Below, one piece after another: positions 52,873 to 62,688 of a stretch of 64,000 nt of DNA. The stretch covers positions 1 to 64,000 of the forward strand of contig CANNAC010000002.1 in NCBI GenBank assembly GCA_947502495.1, in the 5' to 3' direction. The translations under genes and the position numbers were made by a program. The notes beneath the pieces are model-generated. The model was not told the origin of the DNA and did not search any database. It worked only from the letters and a program-made list of their open reading frames with translations. The stretch's first letter is position 1; the number at the start of each line of letters is the position of its first letter. Origin of the DNA: an uncultured Flavobacteriaceae bacterium (GTDB lineage: Bacteria; Bacteroidota; Bacteroidia; Flavobacteriales; Flavobacteriaceae).

Positions 52873-55800
52873 TTTTTTTACAGTTTTTGAAACCCCTAAC
52901 TTTGTCATTCTATCTCGTAAAGTACTCGGCTTTAAACCTAGTATAAATGCTGCTCCATTTGGTCCACTAATTTTCCAATTACATTGTTCTAATACTTGCA
53001 TGATATGATCACGTTGCACAGAATCTAAAGTTAGATCCTGATTATTAATTGGTTTTACCTTTTGTGTAGAGGACTCAAAACCTGGTATCACTAATGTTTC
53101 TTTACTTGACAAGATTGAAGCTCGTTCTATTAAATTTTCTAATTCTCTAATATTCCCTGGCCAATCATATGCTTTTAATTGACTCATAGCATCATCTGTA
53201 ATATACTTAATGCTCTTACCATAAGCCTTATTAAACTTATCTACAAAATGCTCTACCAATAAAGGAATATCATCTTTTCTATCTCTTAAGGGAGGAACTA
53301 CTATTGGAAACACATTAAGCCTAAAGTATAGATCTTCTCTAAATTGCTTTTTCTTCACCTCTTCTATAAGATTTCGGTTTGTTGCAGCAATTACCCTAAC
53401 GTCCAGTTTCTTTAATCCGCTACTACCTCCAACTACTTCAATTTCTCCTTCTTGTAAAAATCGTAGTATTTTAGGTTGCATATCTAATGGTAGTTCTCCA
53501 ATTTCATCTAAAAACAAAGTACCACCATCTGCTAACTCAAATTTTCCAACTTTATCATTAATCGCTCCGGTAAACGAGCCTTTTTTATGCCCAAACAATT
53601 CACTTTCAATCAATTCTCTAGGAATCGCAGAACAGTTCACTTTAATCAATGGTTTCTTGTTACGCAAACTAGTGTTATGCACCGCTCTCGCTAATAGTTC
53701 TTTTCCTGTTCCAGATTCTCCTAACAATAACACGGTAGCTGTTGTTGGCGCAACTTTTTCAACCTCGGTTAAAACATTACTAAACACTTCACTTCCATAT
53801 ACCATTTCTTCATAGTTAAATACTAAATCTAACTCATTACGTAGATATACATTTTCTTGTTCTAATTGATTTCTTAATGCATTTAACTCTTTATTAACCT
53901 CAGTAAGCTTCTGGTTTGCAATTGCTATTTTATTTTCTGCTGTTTTACGTTCCGAGCTTTCTATCATTAAAGACACGATACTAGCTATAGAAGTAACAAA
54001 ACTTTCTTCATCTGCACTAAAAACTCTATTATCTGACTTACTCTCAAAACTAATAATACCATAATGGTTACCTCTACCATGAATTAACACATCTATTCTT
54101 GAAGAAATATGGTTAGGGACAAAAAATTCTTCTGCAAAGGCTTTGGTTATAGGGTTAGATTTTACATTGGCTATATTAATGCTGTTTTTAACATTAAATG
54201 CATTAAAATAATTTGGAAAATTCTCTTTTTCTATGGTTAACTCATTTATCTTAATAACGTCATCTTTTGCGCTATAAAACAACCTACTTGCTAGCTCCGT
54301 TTTATCCTTTCCATACTCCCAAATGGTCGCAAAATCGGCATGAAGCGCCTTCGCAGATGTTACTGCAATCTTTTTTAAAGAAGAATCAAAGTCTTCTCCA
54401 ATAAGACTAGCCAGCTCTAAAATAACATCTTTTTTTTCCGTGGATTTTACAGCAATATCTTCTAGTGTTTTTTTAACTTTTTCTTCTTCGGAAACATCTT
54501 TAATAGTTGCAAATATCGCGACAGTTTCTCCTTCATCGTTTTTTATAACTCCAGCCAAAAACGAAGCGATAAACGTACTTCCATCTTTTTTAATAAACTC
54601 TAATTGAAAGGATAGTGCTTCACCTTTTGCTACCGCATCCTTAATTTTCAACATATTGGGATAGTCCTTCTCTTGTGCGAATGGATATGGCAACTCCTGA
54701 CCAATAAGTTCATTTTCTGAATAGCCTAGAATTTCACATAAGGAATCGTTTACTTTCATTATGGTACCATTTAAATCCACCATAAGTAAACCCTCTTGCA
54801 TAGACATTACAAGATTTTCTGTAAATTCGTTTGCTATTTTAAGGTCTATTGCTGCTTTTTTACGAGCAGTAATATCCTGAATGGTACCAACAAAACTTGT
54901 GGCTTTTCCATTTATGTAAATAATTTCCCCTAAACCGTGAATCCATTTTAATTTCTTTGTCTTTTTAGTTAGGATTCTATATTCTAAATCAAACTTTTTA
55001 TTATGTTCTTGGGATTCTAAAACAACTTTTTTGATAATCGATCTGTCTTCAGGATAAACCGCCGATTTCCATGTCTCAAAATTGATTAAAGTATTCTTCT
55101 CTACACCTATAATTTCATTAAAGGTTGTTGAAGTTTCAGCTACTAAATCGATTAAACTTAAATTAAAACTTCCTGTTTTAGCTATTCTTTGCGCTTCTAA
55201 AAGCGACTTTTCACTTTCTTTAATTTTTATTTCTGATTGCTTTCGTTCGGTAATATCTTGAATAGTACCAATCATTTTTATAGGATTACCATCGTTATCC
55301 AAAACCAATTCCCCCATTCCATGTACCCAAACTTCTTCTTTACCATCTACTTTTAGAATCCTATATTCTTTATTAAATTTTTCTTTATTTTTTAAAATGT
55401 TAATATTCAAGTAATCCAATAATTCTTTTTGATCTTCAGGATGCACAATAGCAATCCAGCTTGCTATACTTTTGACATAAGATTTTTTTATACCAAAAAC
55501 ATTATCGAGCACCCCAGAACTTTTCCAAACATCATTTACAATATCTAGCGAATAGGTACCGATGTTTGCTAATATTTGTGATTGTCTTAAATTATATTCA
55601 CTCTCCAAAAGTTGCACTTCTGATTCTTTGCGTTGCGATATATCTTGAATAGTACCAAAAAACTCAACAGGCTCGTCATTATGACGAATAACCTCTCCTA
55701 ACGTATGAATCCACTTTAATTGCTTTGTATTTTTGGTTAGTATTCTAAATTCTAAATCAAATGCTTCCCCAGTTTTCAAACTCTTCTTAAACATTCTTTT

Positions 55801-58800
55801 ATCTAAAAGCGCATCCTCTGGATGAATTATGTCTGCCCAAGATTTAAAAGATAAAGTACTATCTGCATCTAAGCCTAAGATTTTTTTAAAAGTAGTGGAA
55901 GCCTCTATCTTATATGTTTTCAAGTTTAAACTATAACTTCCAATTTTCGCAATTTTTTGGGCCTCTAATAGCGATCTTTCGTTTTTCTGTAATTTTATTT
56001 CCGCCTGTTTCCGCTGCGATATATCTTGTATGGTTGCAATATTAGCGATAATTTCTCCTTCATTATTTTTAACAAAGGATGCAGACATTAAAACAGGGAA
56101 ACGCTCTCCGTTTTTTCGCATTAAAGTCAACTCCACCTTACTATATTCTCCTTTTAGAATATTTGCATAGGTTTCTTGAATTTCATCCCACTTTTCTGGT
56201 GGCCAATAATTAAATGGAGCCTTTTGACCAATTAACTCTTCTTTCTTAAAACGCAACATTTTACAAAGCGCTGGATTTGCTTCTATTTGCACACCTTCTA
56301 AGTTGACAACCGACAAACCTTCGTTTAAATTTAGAATAAGGTTTTCAGAAAAATCTTTGGCTAATTTTAAATCTATTTCTGCTTTTTTACGTTGCGTAAT
56401 ATCTTGTACCGTAGAGAAATTTGCTGTTTTTAGACCATTCTCATCATAAATACTAGAAACCAATACATGCACAGGAAAACGCTCTCCATTTTTACGCATG
56501 TACGTGTTTTCGTAATCTTTTTTATTTTTATTTTGTGTTAATAATTTATACCGTTCATCATTCTCTTTTCTTAATTCAGGTGGTGAGTACGGAAACGGTC
56601 GTTTAACTCCTATTAATTCTTTTTCGGTAAAACCTGTCATCTTACAAAATGCAGGATTTACACTAATTATTTCGGACTCTAAATTTATAGCGACTAAGCC
56701 TTCATGCATCCCTACCAAAAGACTAGTAGAGAATTCATTCGCTTTTTTTAAGTCTAACTCAATGTTTTTACGCTGGGTAATATCTTGAATAGTACCAACA
56801 AAATTTTTGGCTTCTCCATTAACATAAATGACTTCACCTATACCATGAATCCATTTTAATTCCTTTGTATCTTTTGTTATAATTCGATATTCTAAATCAA
56901 ATTTCTTTTTATGTTTTTGACTTTCGAAAACATTTTCTTTTATAATGGACCTATCTTCTGGATGTACTATAGATCTCCAAAGATCAAAATCTATCCGCAC
57001 ATCATTTCCTACTCCAATAATAGCATTAAAAGTCGCTGAAGTATCGCCAACTAAATTTTCAATCCTCAAATTAAAACTACCTATTTTTGCAACCTCCTGG
57101 GCAACTAATAAGGATTTCTCACTCTCTTGAAGTTTTAATTCAGAATGCTTCCGATTGGTGATATCCTGTATGGTACCAATCAATTTTACAGGCTTAGCCT
57201 CCTTATCAAAAACTAGTTCTCCAATACCATGTACCCAAACTTCTTCTTTAGTATCTGGTTTTAAAATTCTATATTCCTTATTGAATTTTTTATTATTTAG
57301 GATACAATTCTCAAAATAATTTAAGAACCCTTCTCTTTCATCGGCATGAACACAATCTCCCCAACTTGTAATGGTTTTCACAAATGTTTCATCCAAACCA
57401 AAAATAGCATCTAGAACGGCAGAACCTTCCCAGGTCTTTTTATTTATATCTACAGAATAAGAACCTATATTACCTACAATTTGAGATTGTCTTAATTGAT
57501 ACTCCCTTTCTTGTAGTTTTATTTCGGCAGTTTTACGATGCGTAATATCTTGTATGGTCCCAATTACTTTTATGGGATTTTCATCCATATCAAAAACCAA
57601 TTCCCCGATACCATGTACCCAAATTTCTTCGTTAGTATCTAATTTTAAAATTCGGTATTCTCTGTTAAACTTTTCATTATTTAGCACACAATTCTCGAAA
57701 TAGCTTGCCATTTCTTCTCTTTCCTCTGGATGAACACGCGCAATCCAGCCTTCCATATTTTTCGCATACGATTGAGGTATCCCAAAAATACTATACAATA
57801 GCACAGAGCCTTCCCAGGTATTGGTTCTTATATCTATAGTATAAGATCCAATATTACCAACTATTTGAGATTGTCTTAAATTATATTCACTTTCTCTAAG
57901 TTTTACTTCGGCTTTTTTACGTTCTGTAATATCTTGTGTAGTTCCTATAATTTTCACAGGATTTGCATCGTTGTCAAAAAGGAATTCTCCTCTTGCATGC
58001 ACCCAAATCTCTTCACGATTATCTATTCTTATCGCTCTATATTCGATATTAATTTTCTTCCTATTAAGAATACAACTTTCATAATAAGCTAAAACGTCTT
58101 CTCTTTCATCTGGATGAATAATCTCCCTCCAACCGCTCTCGGTTTTTAGATACGATTTATCAATTCCAAAAATTTTATTTAGCACAGCAGAACTTTCCCA
58201 AGTCTTTGTAGCGACATCGACAGTATAAGACCCAATATTGGCAACTATTTGAGATTGCCTTAAACTGTACTCACTTTCTAAAAGTTTTAATTCTGCTTTT
58301 TTACGTTCAGTTACATCCCTTGCAATACCAAGTATTTTACCGTCTTTTTGAAGTTTTGCAGAGACCTCTAAATCTAAGAATGATTTATCTTTGCGAAGAA
58401 ATTTTCTAGCAAAAATAATGGCTTCACCTGCAAGTAAACGGTTATGGTTTTCCACATTTTGAACAAAACCACCAACATTAAAATCTTGAATTTTTAAATT
58501 TAAAAACTCATTTCTAGTATATCCTAAACTGGTGTAGGCTGCTTTATTAAAATCATGTATTTCGCCATCTAAAGAATAGGAAATTATAGCATCATTCGCC
58601 TGATCAATTAACGCTCTATACGATTCATCTTTCGTCTTAATCTCTGCTACAATTCTAGATTTCTCAATCGCAATATTAACTAAGTTTAACGTGAAATTAA
58701 GCTCACGAATATCACTTAAAGAAGGCGCACTTATGGACGTACTATAAATAGCAAAAGTACCTATAACCGTTTTGTCTTTTGAAAAAACAGGAATAGACCA

Positions 58801-59655
58801 ACACGAGTTCAAATTGAATTTTAATGCGATAGTTTTATAATCCACCCATAACGGATCTGTACTTATATCGGAAACAATAACCGATTTTTTATGAAATGCT
58901 GCAGAACCACAAGAACCAACATGTGGTCCTACTGGAATTTTTTTCACTGCTAATTTATAGAGCTTAGGCAAGGAAGGTGCCGATTCTAGATCTAGATGCG
59001 TACCATCCTGATTCATCAAACTAATTGAACCGTAATAATCTGGATGAACAGATTCATAATTTAAAAGTAGGCGATCAAAAATTTCGTTTAAAGGTATATT
59101 TAGGGCAATTAAATCTAGTATTTCATTTTTATGAATTAATAATTGCTCTGCTTTTTCTCGTTCTACAACCTCTTTTTCAAGATCTAAATTCTTATGCTCC
59201 AGCTTACTAATCAAGCGCTTACTATAGAGCTTCAATACTTCTTCTTCGGTAAACTCAACATCTTTAGGAGGCTCTACTTCTAGTTTAGCTTTACCCAAAA
59301 GACCTTGAACTACTTCCGCAATTTTATTTTGGTCTGTTGGTTTTCTTAGAAATTGATCTGCTCCTAATTTTATAGCAAAATCTTCATCAAGCGCCTCGGT
59401 ATACGTAGATGTGTAAAAAACAAATGGGATATTTTTAAAAGACTCCTCTTTTTTACATGCTTGACAAAACATATACCCATCCATAACGGGCATTAAAATA
59501 TCGGAGATAATTAAGTCCACGCTACATTCATGTAGTTTTTCTAAGCCTTCTTTACCGTCTTTGGCTTCTACAACCACATACCCTACTTCTTCAAGTATAA
59601 CTCTTAGTAAATATAGGTTCTCAAAAGTATCATCTACTATTAATATAGTTTTCAT
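52870..59655 (-). CDS. Giant sigma-54 activator: REC-GAF-11xPAS-GAF-AAA+-Fis HTH
   Basis: 2261-residue enhancer-binding protein. REC domain 1-125 (acidic pair D8/D9, phospho-acceptor D52, K105), coiled coil, GAF (~185-330), eleven PAS units (~345-1720, period ~127 residues), a second GAF (~1745-1890) and a coiled coil. Then the AAA+ sigma-54 domain (~1955-2180): Walker A GESGTGKE near 1978, Walker B GTLFLDEIGE, and the sigma-54 loop GSFTGA in place of the usual GAFTGA. A Fis-type HTH closes the protein (NGAAFILGLKPSTLRDRM). No kinase domain. Most family members have one sensor domain, so this is very large. It starts 7 bp after the CheY gene. Confidence 0.93.
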   Translation of the reverse strand: MKTILIVDDTFENLYLLRVILEEVGYVVVEAKDGKEGLEKLHECSVDLIISDILMPVMDGYMFCQACKKEESFKNIPFVFYTSTYTEALDEDFAIKLGADQFLRKPTDQNKIAEVVQGLLGKAKLEVEPPKDVEFTEEEVLKLYSKRLISKLEHKNLDLEKEVVEREKAEQLLIHKNEILDLIALNIPLNEIFDRLLLNYESVHPDYYGSISLMNQDGTHLDLESAPSLPKLYKLAVKKIPVGPHVGSCGSAAFHKKSVIVSDISTDPLWVDYKTIALKFNLNSCWSIPVFSKDKTVIGTFAIYSTSISAPSLSDIRELNFTLNLVNIAIEKSRIVAEIKTKDESYRALIDQANDAIISYSLDGEIHDFNKAAYTSLGYTRNEFLNLKIQDFNVGGFVQNVENHNRLLAGEAIIFARKFLRKDKSFLDLEVSAKLQKDGKILGIARDVTERKKAELKLLESEYSLRQSQIVANIGSYTVDVATKTWESSAVLNKIFGIDKSYLKTESGWREIIHPDEREDVLAYYESCILNRKKINIEYRAIRIDNREEIWVHARGEFLFDNDANPVKIIGTTQDITERKKAEVKLRESEYNLRQSQIVGNIGSYTIDIRTNTWEGSVLLYSIFGIPQSYAKNMEGWIARVHPEEREEMASYFENCVLNNEKFNREYRILKLDTNEEIWVHGIGELVFDMDENPIKVIGTIQDITHRKTAEIKLQEREYQLRQSQIVGNIGSYSVDINKKTWEGSAVLDAIFGLDETFVKTITSWGDCVHADEREGFLNYFENCILNNKKFNKEYRILKPDTKEEVWVHGIGELVFDKEAKPVKLIGTIQDITNRKHSELKLQESEKSLLVAQEVAKIGSFNLRIENLVGDTSATFNAIIGVGNDVRIDFDLWRSIVHPEDRSIIKENVFESQKHKKKFDLEYRIITKDTKELKWIHGIGEVIYVNGEAKNFVGTIQDITQRKNIELDLKKANEFSTSLLVGMHEGLVAINLESEIISVNPAFCKMTGFTEKELIGVKRPFPYSPPELRKENDERYKLLTQNKNKKDYENTYMRKNGERFPVHVLVSSIYDENGLKTANFSTVQDITQRKKAEIDLKLAKDFSENLILNLNEGLSVVNLEGVQIEANPALCKMLRFKKEELIGQKAPFNYWPPEKWDEIQETYANILKGEYSKVELTLMRKNGERFPVLMSASFVKNNEGEIIANIATIQDISQRKQAEIKLQKNERSLLEAQKIAKIGSYSLNLKTYKIEASTTFKKILGLDADSTLSFKSWADIIHPEDALLDKRMFKKSLKTGEAFDLEFRILTKNTKQLKWIHTLGEVIRHNDEPVEFFGTIQDISQRKESEVQLLESEYNLRQSQILANIGTYSLDIVNDVWKSSGVLDNVFGIKKSYVKSIASWIAIVHPEDQKELLDYLNINILKNKEKFNKEYRILKVDGKEEVWVHGMGELVLDNDGNPIKMIGTIQDITERKQSEIKIKESEKSLLEAQRIAKTGSFNLSLIDLVAETSTTFNEIIGVEKNTLINFETWKSAVYPEDRSIIKKVVLESQEHNKKFDLEYRILTKKTKKLKWIHGLGEIIYINGKATSFVGTIQDITARKKAAIDLKIANEFTENLVMSMQEGLLMVDLNGTIMKVNDSLCEILGYSENELIGQELPYPFAQEKDYPNMLKIKDAVAKGEALSFQLEFIKKDGSTFIASFLAGVIKNDEGETVAIFATIKDVSEEEKVKKTLEDIAVKSTEKKDVILELASLIGEDFDSSLKKIAVTSAKALHADFATIWEYGKDKTELASRLFYSAKDDVIKINELTIEKENFPNYFNAFNVKNSINIANVKSNPITKAFAEEFFVPNHISSRIDVLIHGRGNHYGIISFESKSDNRVFSADEESFVTSIASIVSLMIESSERKTAENKIAIANQKLTEVNKELNALRNQLEQENVYLRNELDLVFNYEEMVYGSEVFSNVLTEVEKVAPTTATVLLLGESGTGKELLARAVHNTSLRNKKPLIKVNCSAIPRELIESELFGHKKGSFTGAINDKVGKFELADGGTLFLDEIGELPLDMQPKILRFLQEGEIEVVGGSSGLKKLDVRVIAATNRNLIEEVKKKQFREDLYFRLNVFPIVVPPLRDRKDDIPLLVEHFVDKFNKAYGKSIKYITDDAMSQLKAYDWPGNIRELENLIERASILSSKETLVIPGFESSTQKVKPINNQDLTLDSVQRDHIMQVLEQCNWKISGPNGAAFILGLKPSTLRDRMTKLGVSKTVKK

Positions 59656-59662
59656 GCCCTAA

Positions 59663-60031
59663 TTATGCTTTATATATACTTTCCATTTGTTTTACAAAAG
59701 TATCTGGATTAATAGGTTTCTCTATATATCCATTCGCACCAGCTTCAATCGCTTTTTCTTTATCTCCAGCCATTGCGTATGATGTTACTGCTATAATTAC
59801 TGTGTTTTTAGGCAACCCATTATTTCTTAATTTACTACAAATCTCATAGCCATCCATATCTGGTAATTGTATATCTATTAAAATAACTTCAGGATGGTTT
59901 TCATGAGCTAAATTTAATCCATCCATCCCGTTATAAGCCTTAAGCACACCATACTCGCTATTCGTAAGGAGGTATGAAAGCATATACATATTTTGTTCAT
60001 TATCTTCAATTATTAAAATGGTAGGTTTCAT
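59663..60031 (-). CDS. CheY-like single-domain response regulator
   Basis: 122-residue receiver without an output domain. The acidic pair is in LIIEDNEQN, the phospho-acceptor Asp in LIDIQLPDMDGYE (near residue 53), the switch Thr in AVTSYAM and the Lys in YIEKPI (near 104). It lies between the CHASE histidine kinase (86 bp upstream) and the giant activator (7 bp downstream). It may be a phosphate shuttle or sink between the kinase and the activator's own receiver. Confidence 0.95.
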   Translation of the reverse strand: MKPTILIIEDNEQNMYMLSYLLTNSEYGVLKAYNGMDGLNLAHENHPEVILIDIQLPDMDGYEICSKLRNNGLPKNTVIIAVTSYAMAGDKEKAIEAGANGYIEKPINPDTFVKQMESIYKA

Positions 60032-60117
60032 TTCTTTTGTATAAAATTTAATATCAATGAGTTAAGCTCTAAATATATTAAAATTGGCATTATAAACTAA
60101 ATTATAATAACATTTTA

Positions 60118-62646
60118 TTATTCTTTGTAAGAATATTCTAACGGTAACTTAAAGGTGAAATTACTACCTTCCCCTAGCTCACTTTCTACGTGAATTGTTC
60201 CTCCTAATTTCTCCACTAAACTCTTACAAATAGCCAATCCAAGACCAGTACCTTCATGCTTTCTATTAAGACCTCCTTCTATTTGAATAAAAGGCATAAA
60301 TAATTTAATAGCATCTTTTTGAGTAATCCCTATTCCTTGATCTATAACCTGAGTAATAAGCATATTATCTTTAATATTGATTTTAACAAGTATTATTCCT
60401 TTATCCGAAAACTTAATCGCATTAGAAAGTAAGTTTAACAAGACTTGTTCCACACGTCTTTCATCACTTACTAGCGTGATATCAAAGTCAGAAATTTCTG
60501 TTTTTATAACAAGTCCTTTTCTGGAAGCTTGTGGTTCTAGAAAATCAATGGTATTTTCTAAAGACTCTAGATAATTAAATGGATAAAAGGATACTTTTAA
60601 TTTACCTGCTTCTATTTTAGAGATGTCTAATACATCATTAATTAAGCTCAGCAAGTGCGCACTACTATTTTTAACCATAGAGAGTTGTTTTTTCTGCTCT
60701 GCGTTTAATGGCCCTGCTAATTCTTTTAACAAAATTCCTGTAAACCCAATAATAGAATTCATTGGTGTTCTTAACTCGTGTGACATGGTTGCTAGAAATG
60801 CAGATTTCATTAAATCTGCGGATTGCGCTTTTACTTTTTCTTTTTCTAATTCGGTAGATTGCAAATTGATATCTTCTAAAAGATTTAATAAAGCTTCTTT
60901 ACTATCATTGAGTTCTTCGGTTCTTGAATCCACCAATTCTTGTAGATTGTTTTTAAAAATCAACAATTCTTTTTCGTTTGCTATTCTTTCGGTAATATCG
61001 GTAGCGATTCCAATATAACCATGCATACTATTATCTGCATCCAACAACTTTGTTGCCTTTACCGCAACGATAGTATTTTTTTTGTTTTTATCCTGAAATC
61101 TATATTCCGCTTTAAATTCTCTACCTTGAGCTACTGCCTCTCCCCAATCTTTCAATACTCTTATTTTATCTTCTGGGTGCAAGCCGTTGTGCCAACCAAA
61201 CCCCATGGCTTCTAAAAAAGTCATTCCTGTATATTTTAGCCATTCGTCATTTACATATGTACACTCCCCTAATTCATTTGTATTAAAAATAGCTACAGGT
61301 GCATTAGACGTGAGACTACGATACAATAGCTCCCTATTTTTAAGAACTTCTTCTGTTTTTATTCTACTAGTAACATCTTGTATGGTACCAAAGGTTTTTT
61401 TAGCTTTCTGATTTTTATCATAAAATGTTTCGCACTGTTCATTCACATACTTAATACGTTCATTATCGAGCTTTAGCCTATAAATTATTTGATAAGAGCT
61501 TTTATTTTCTACAGAATCGGCATAGATTTCCATTACCATTTCTTTGTCTTCTGGGTGAATAGTATCTACAAACGCCTCATAAGTAACTTCAAAATTTTTA
61601 GGGTCCTTTTCAAATATCCTATACATTTCATTGGACCATGTTAATTTATTCGTTTCCTTATCCAACTCCCAACTCCCAAGTTTAGCAATCTGTTGTGCTT
61701 TTCTTAAATTGGACTCACTTTTTTTTATTTTTTTTGAAGTTGTTTTATAAATGGACTCTAATTGCTTTTCCTGCACTAAAAGTTTAGATACAATCAATCC
61801 TTTTAATCGTGTAGATCGACCACCAAAATACCAAATACTCCAACTACTAAAAAAGGCTATTAAAACACCCAGTATTGAAGACCATATGGCTGTATTAACT
61901 TTTTGCCGCAATGGCACCACATAGAGCTTCCATTCTCCAGAAGACATTTCTACCGGTATTGCAAATTCTTTATAAGGTGACATATCGCTTTCTAAAAAAA
62001 ACTCTTCTTTTCCCGTTTCCAAATTGACTCTAGACAATTGATAAATAAAACGGTGCTCATTAGAGCTATCAATAATCAAATCATTAAAAAAAGTAGAGAG
62101 CTTTGTAACCACGGCCGAAAATCCAGAAAATTCTCCATCTATAAAGATGGGCTGTCTACTTATCATACCAATACCTCCTTGTTCTAGGTGTACCGGACCT
62201 GCAATAAAAAAATCTCTTCTCTTAATGGTCGTAAGAGAACCACTGCGAGCTTCAGGGCTTGTTAGAATATTAAAACCAATAACTTCATTATTTTTTAAAG
62301 GATACACGTGCGTAATAAATCCTTCCCGATCCACGAGCTCTACAACATCAAAATATTTGCTTCTATTTAATAATTCGGCTGCAATTTTATCAAAATCGGG
62401 TGGTACACCATTTCTTTCTACTATATACTCTAATGATTTTGTAGCCGAATAGCTATACATAACTAGCGATTGCAGTTTTTCTTTAATTAAACTTACTTGG
62501 TTATTAATTTCTTGTTTTTGCTCACTTCTACTTATCACATACTCCTGATAAGCAATATATTGGGTAGCAAAAAGCAGTACTATAAAAAACAAAAAAGCTA
62601 ATACTAAAGGTTTTTTAAAAAAAAGAAAAAAAGTACTTTTATTCAT
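60118..62646 (-). CDS. CHASE-PAS membrane sensor histidine kinase
   Basis: 842 residues. TM1 near 12-31, a periplasmic CHASE-type domain (~60-230; YFDVVELVDREGFITHVYP, FFIAGPVHLEQGGIGMISRQ), TM2 near 253-272, a coiled coil, PAS (~310-430), PAS (~440-555) and a second coiled coil. HisKA follows with its phospho-acceptor His in MSHELRTPMNS (near 620), then HATPase (~725-838) with NLLSNAIKFS, DQGIGI and GTGLGLAICK. CHASE domains bind small extracellular ligands; the ligand here is unknown. It has no receiver of its own, so the CheY protein and the activator REC are the likely targets. Confidence 0.94.
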   Translation of the reverse strand: MNKSTFFLFFKKPLVLAFLFFIVLLFATQYIAYQEYVISRSEQKQEINNQVSLIKEKLQSLVMYSYSATKSLEYIVERNGVPPDFDKIAAELLNRSKYFDVVELVDREGFITHVYPLKNNEVIGFNILTSPEARSGSLTTIKRRDFFIAGPVHLEQGGIGMISRQPIFIDGEFSGFSAVVTKLSTFFNDLIIDSSNEHRFIYQLSRVNLETGKEEFFLESDMSPYKEFAIPVEMSSGEWKLYVVPLRQKVNTAIWSSILGVLIAFFSSWSIWYFGGRSTRLKGLIVSKLLVQEKQLESIYKTTSKKIKKSESNLRKAQQIAKLGSWELDKETNKLTWSNEMYRIFEKDPKNFEVTYEAFVDTIHPEDKEMVMEIYADSVENKSSYQIIYRLKLDNERIKYVNEQCETFYDKNQKAKKTFGTIQDVTSRIKTEEVLKNRELLYRSLTSNAPVAIFNTNELGECTYVNDEWLKYTGMTFLEAMGFGWHNGLHPEDKIRVLKDWGEAVAQGREFKAEYRFQDKNKKNTIVAVKATKLLDADNSMHGYIGIATDITERIANEKELLIFKNNLQELVDSRTEELNDSKEALLNLLEDINLQSTELEKEKVKAQSADLMKSAFLATMSHELRTPMNSIIGFTGILLKELAGPLNAEQKKQLSMVKNSSAHLLSLINDVLDISKIEAGKLKVSFYPFNYLESLENTIDFLEPQASRKGLVIKTEISDFDITLVSDERRVEQVLLNLLSNAIKFSDKGIILVKINIKDNMLITQVIDQGIGITQKDAIKLFMPFIQIEGGLNRKHEGTGLGLAICKSLVEKLGGTIHVESELGEGSNFTFKLPLEYSYKE

Positions 62647-62688
62647 AAGTTGACAAAGTTAAATAGATTATTGATTTTAATAGTTAAT

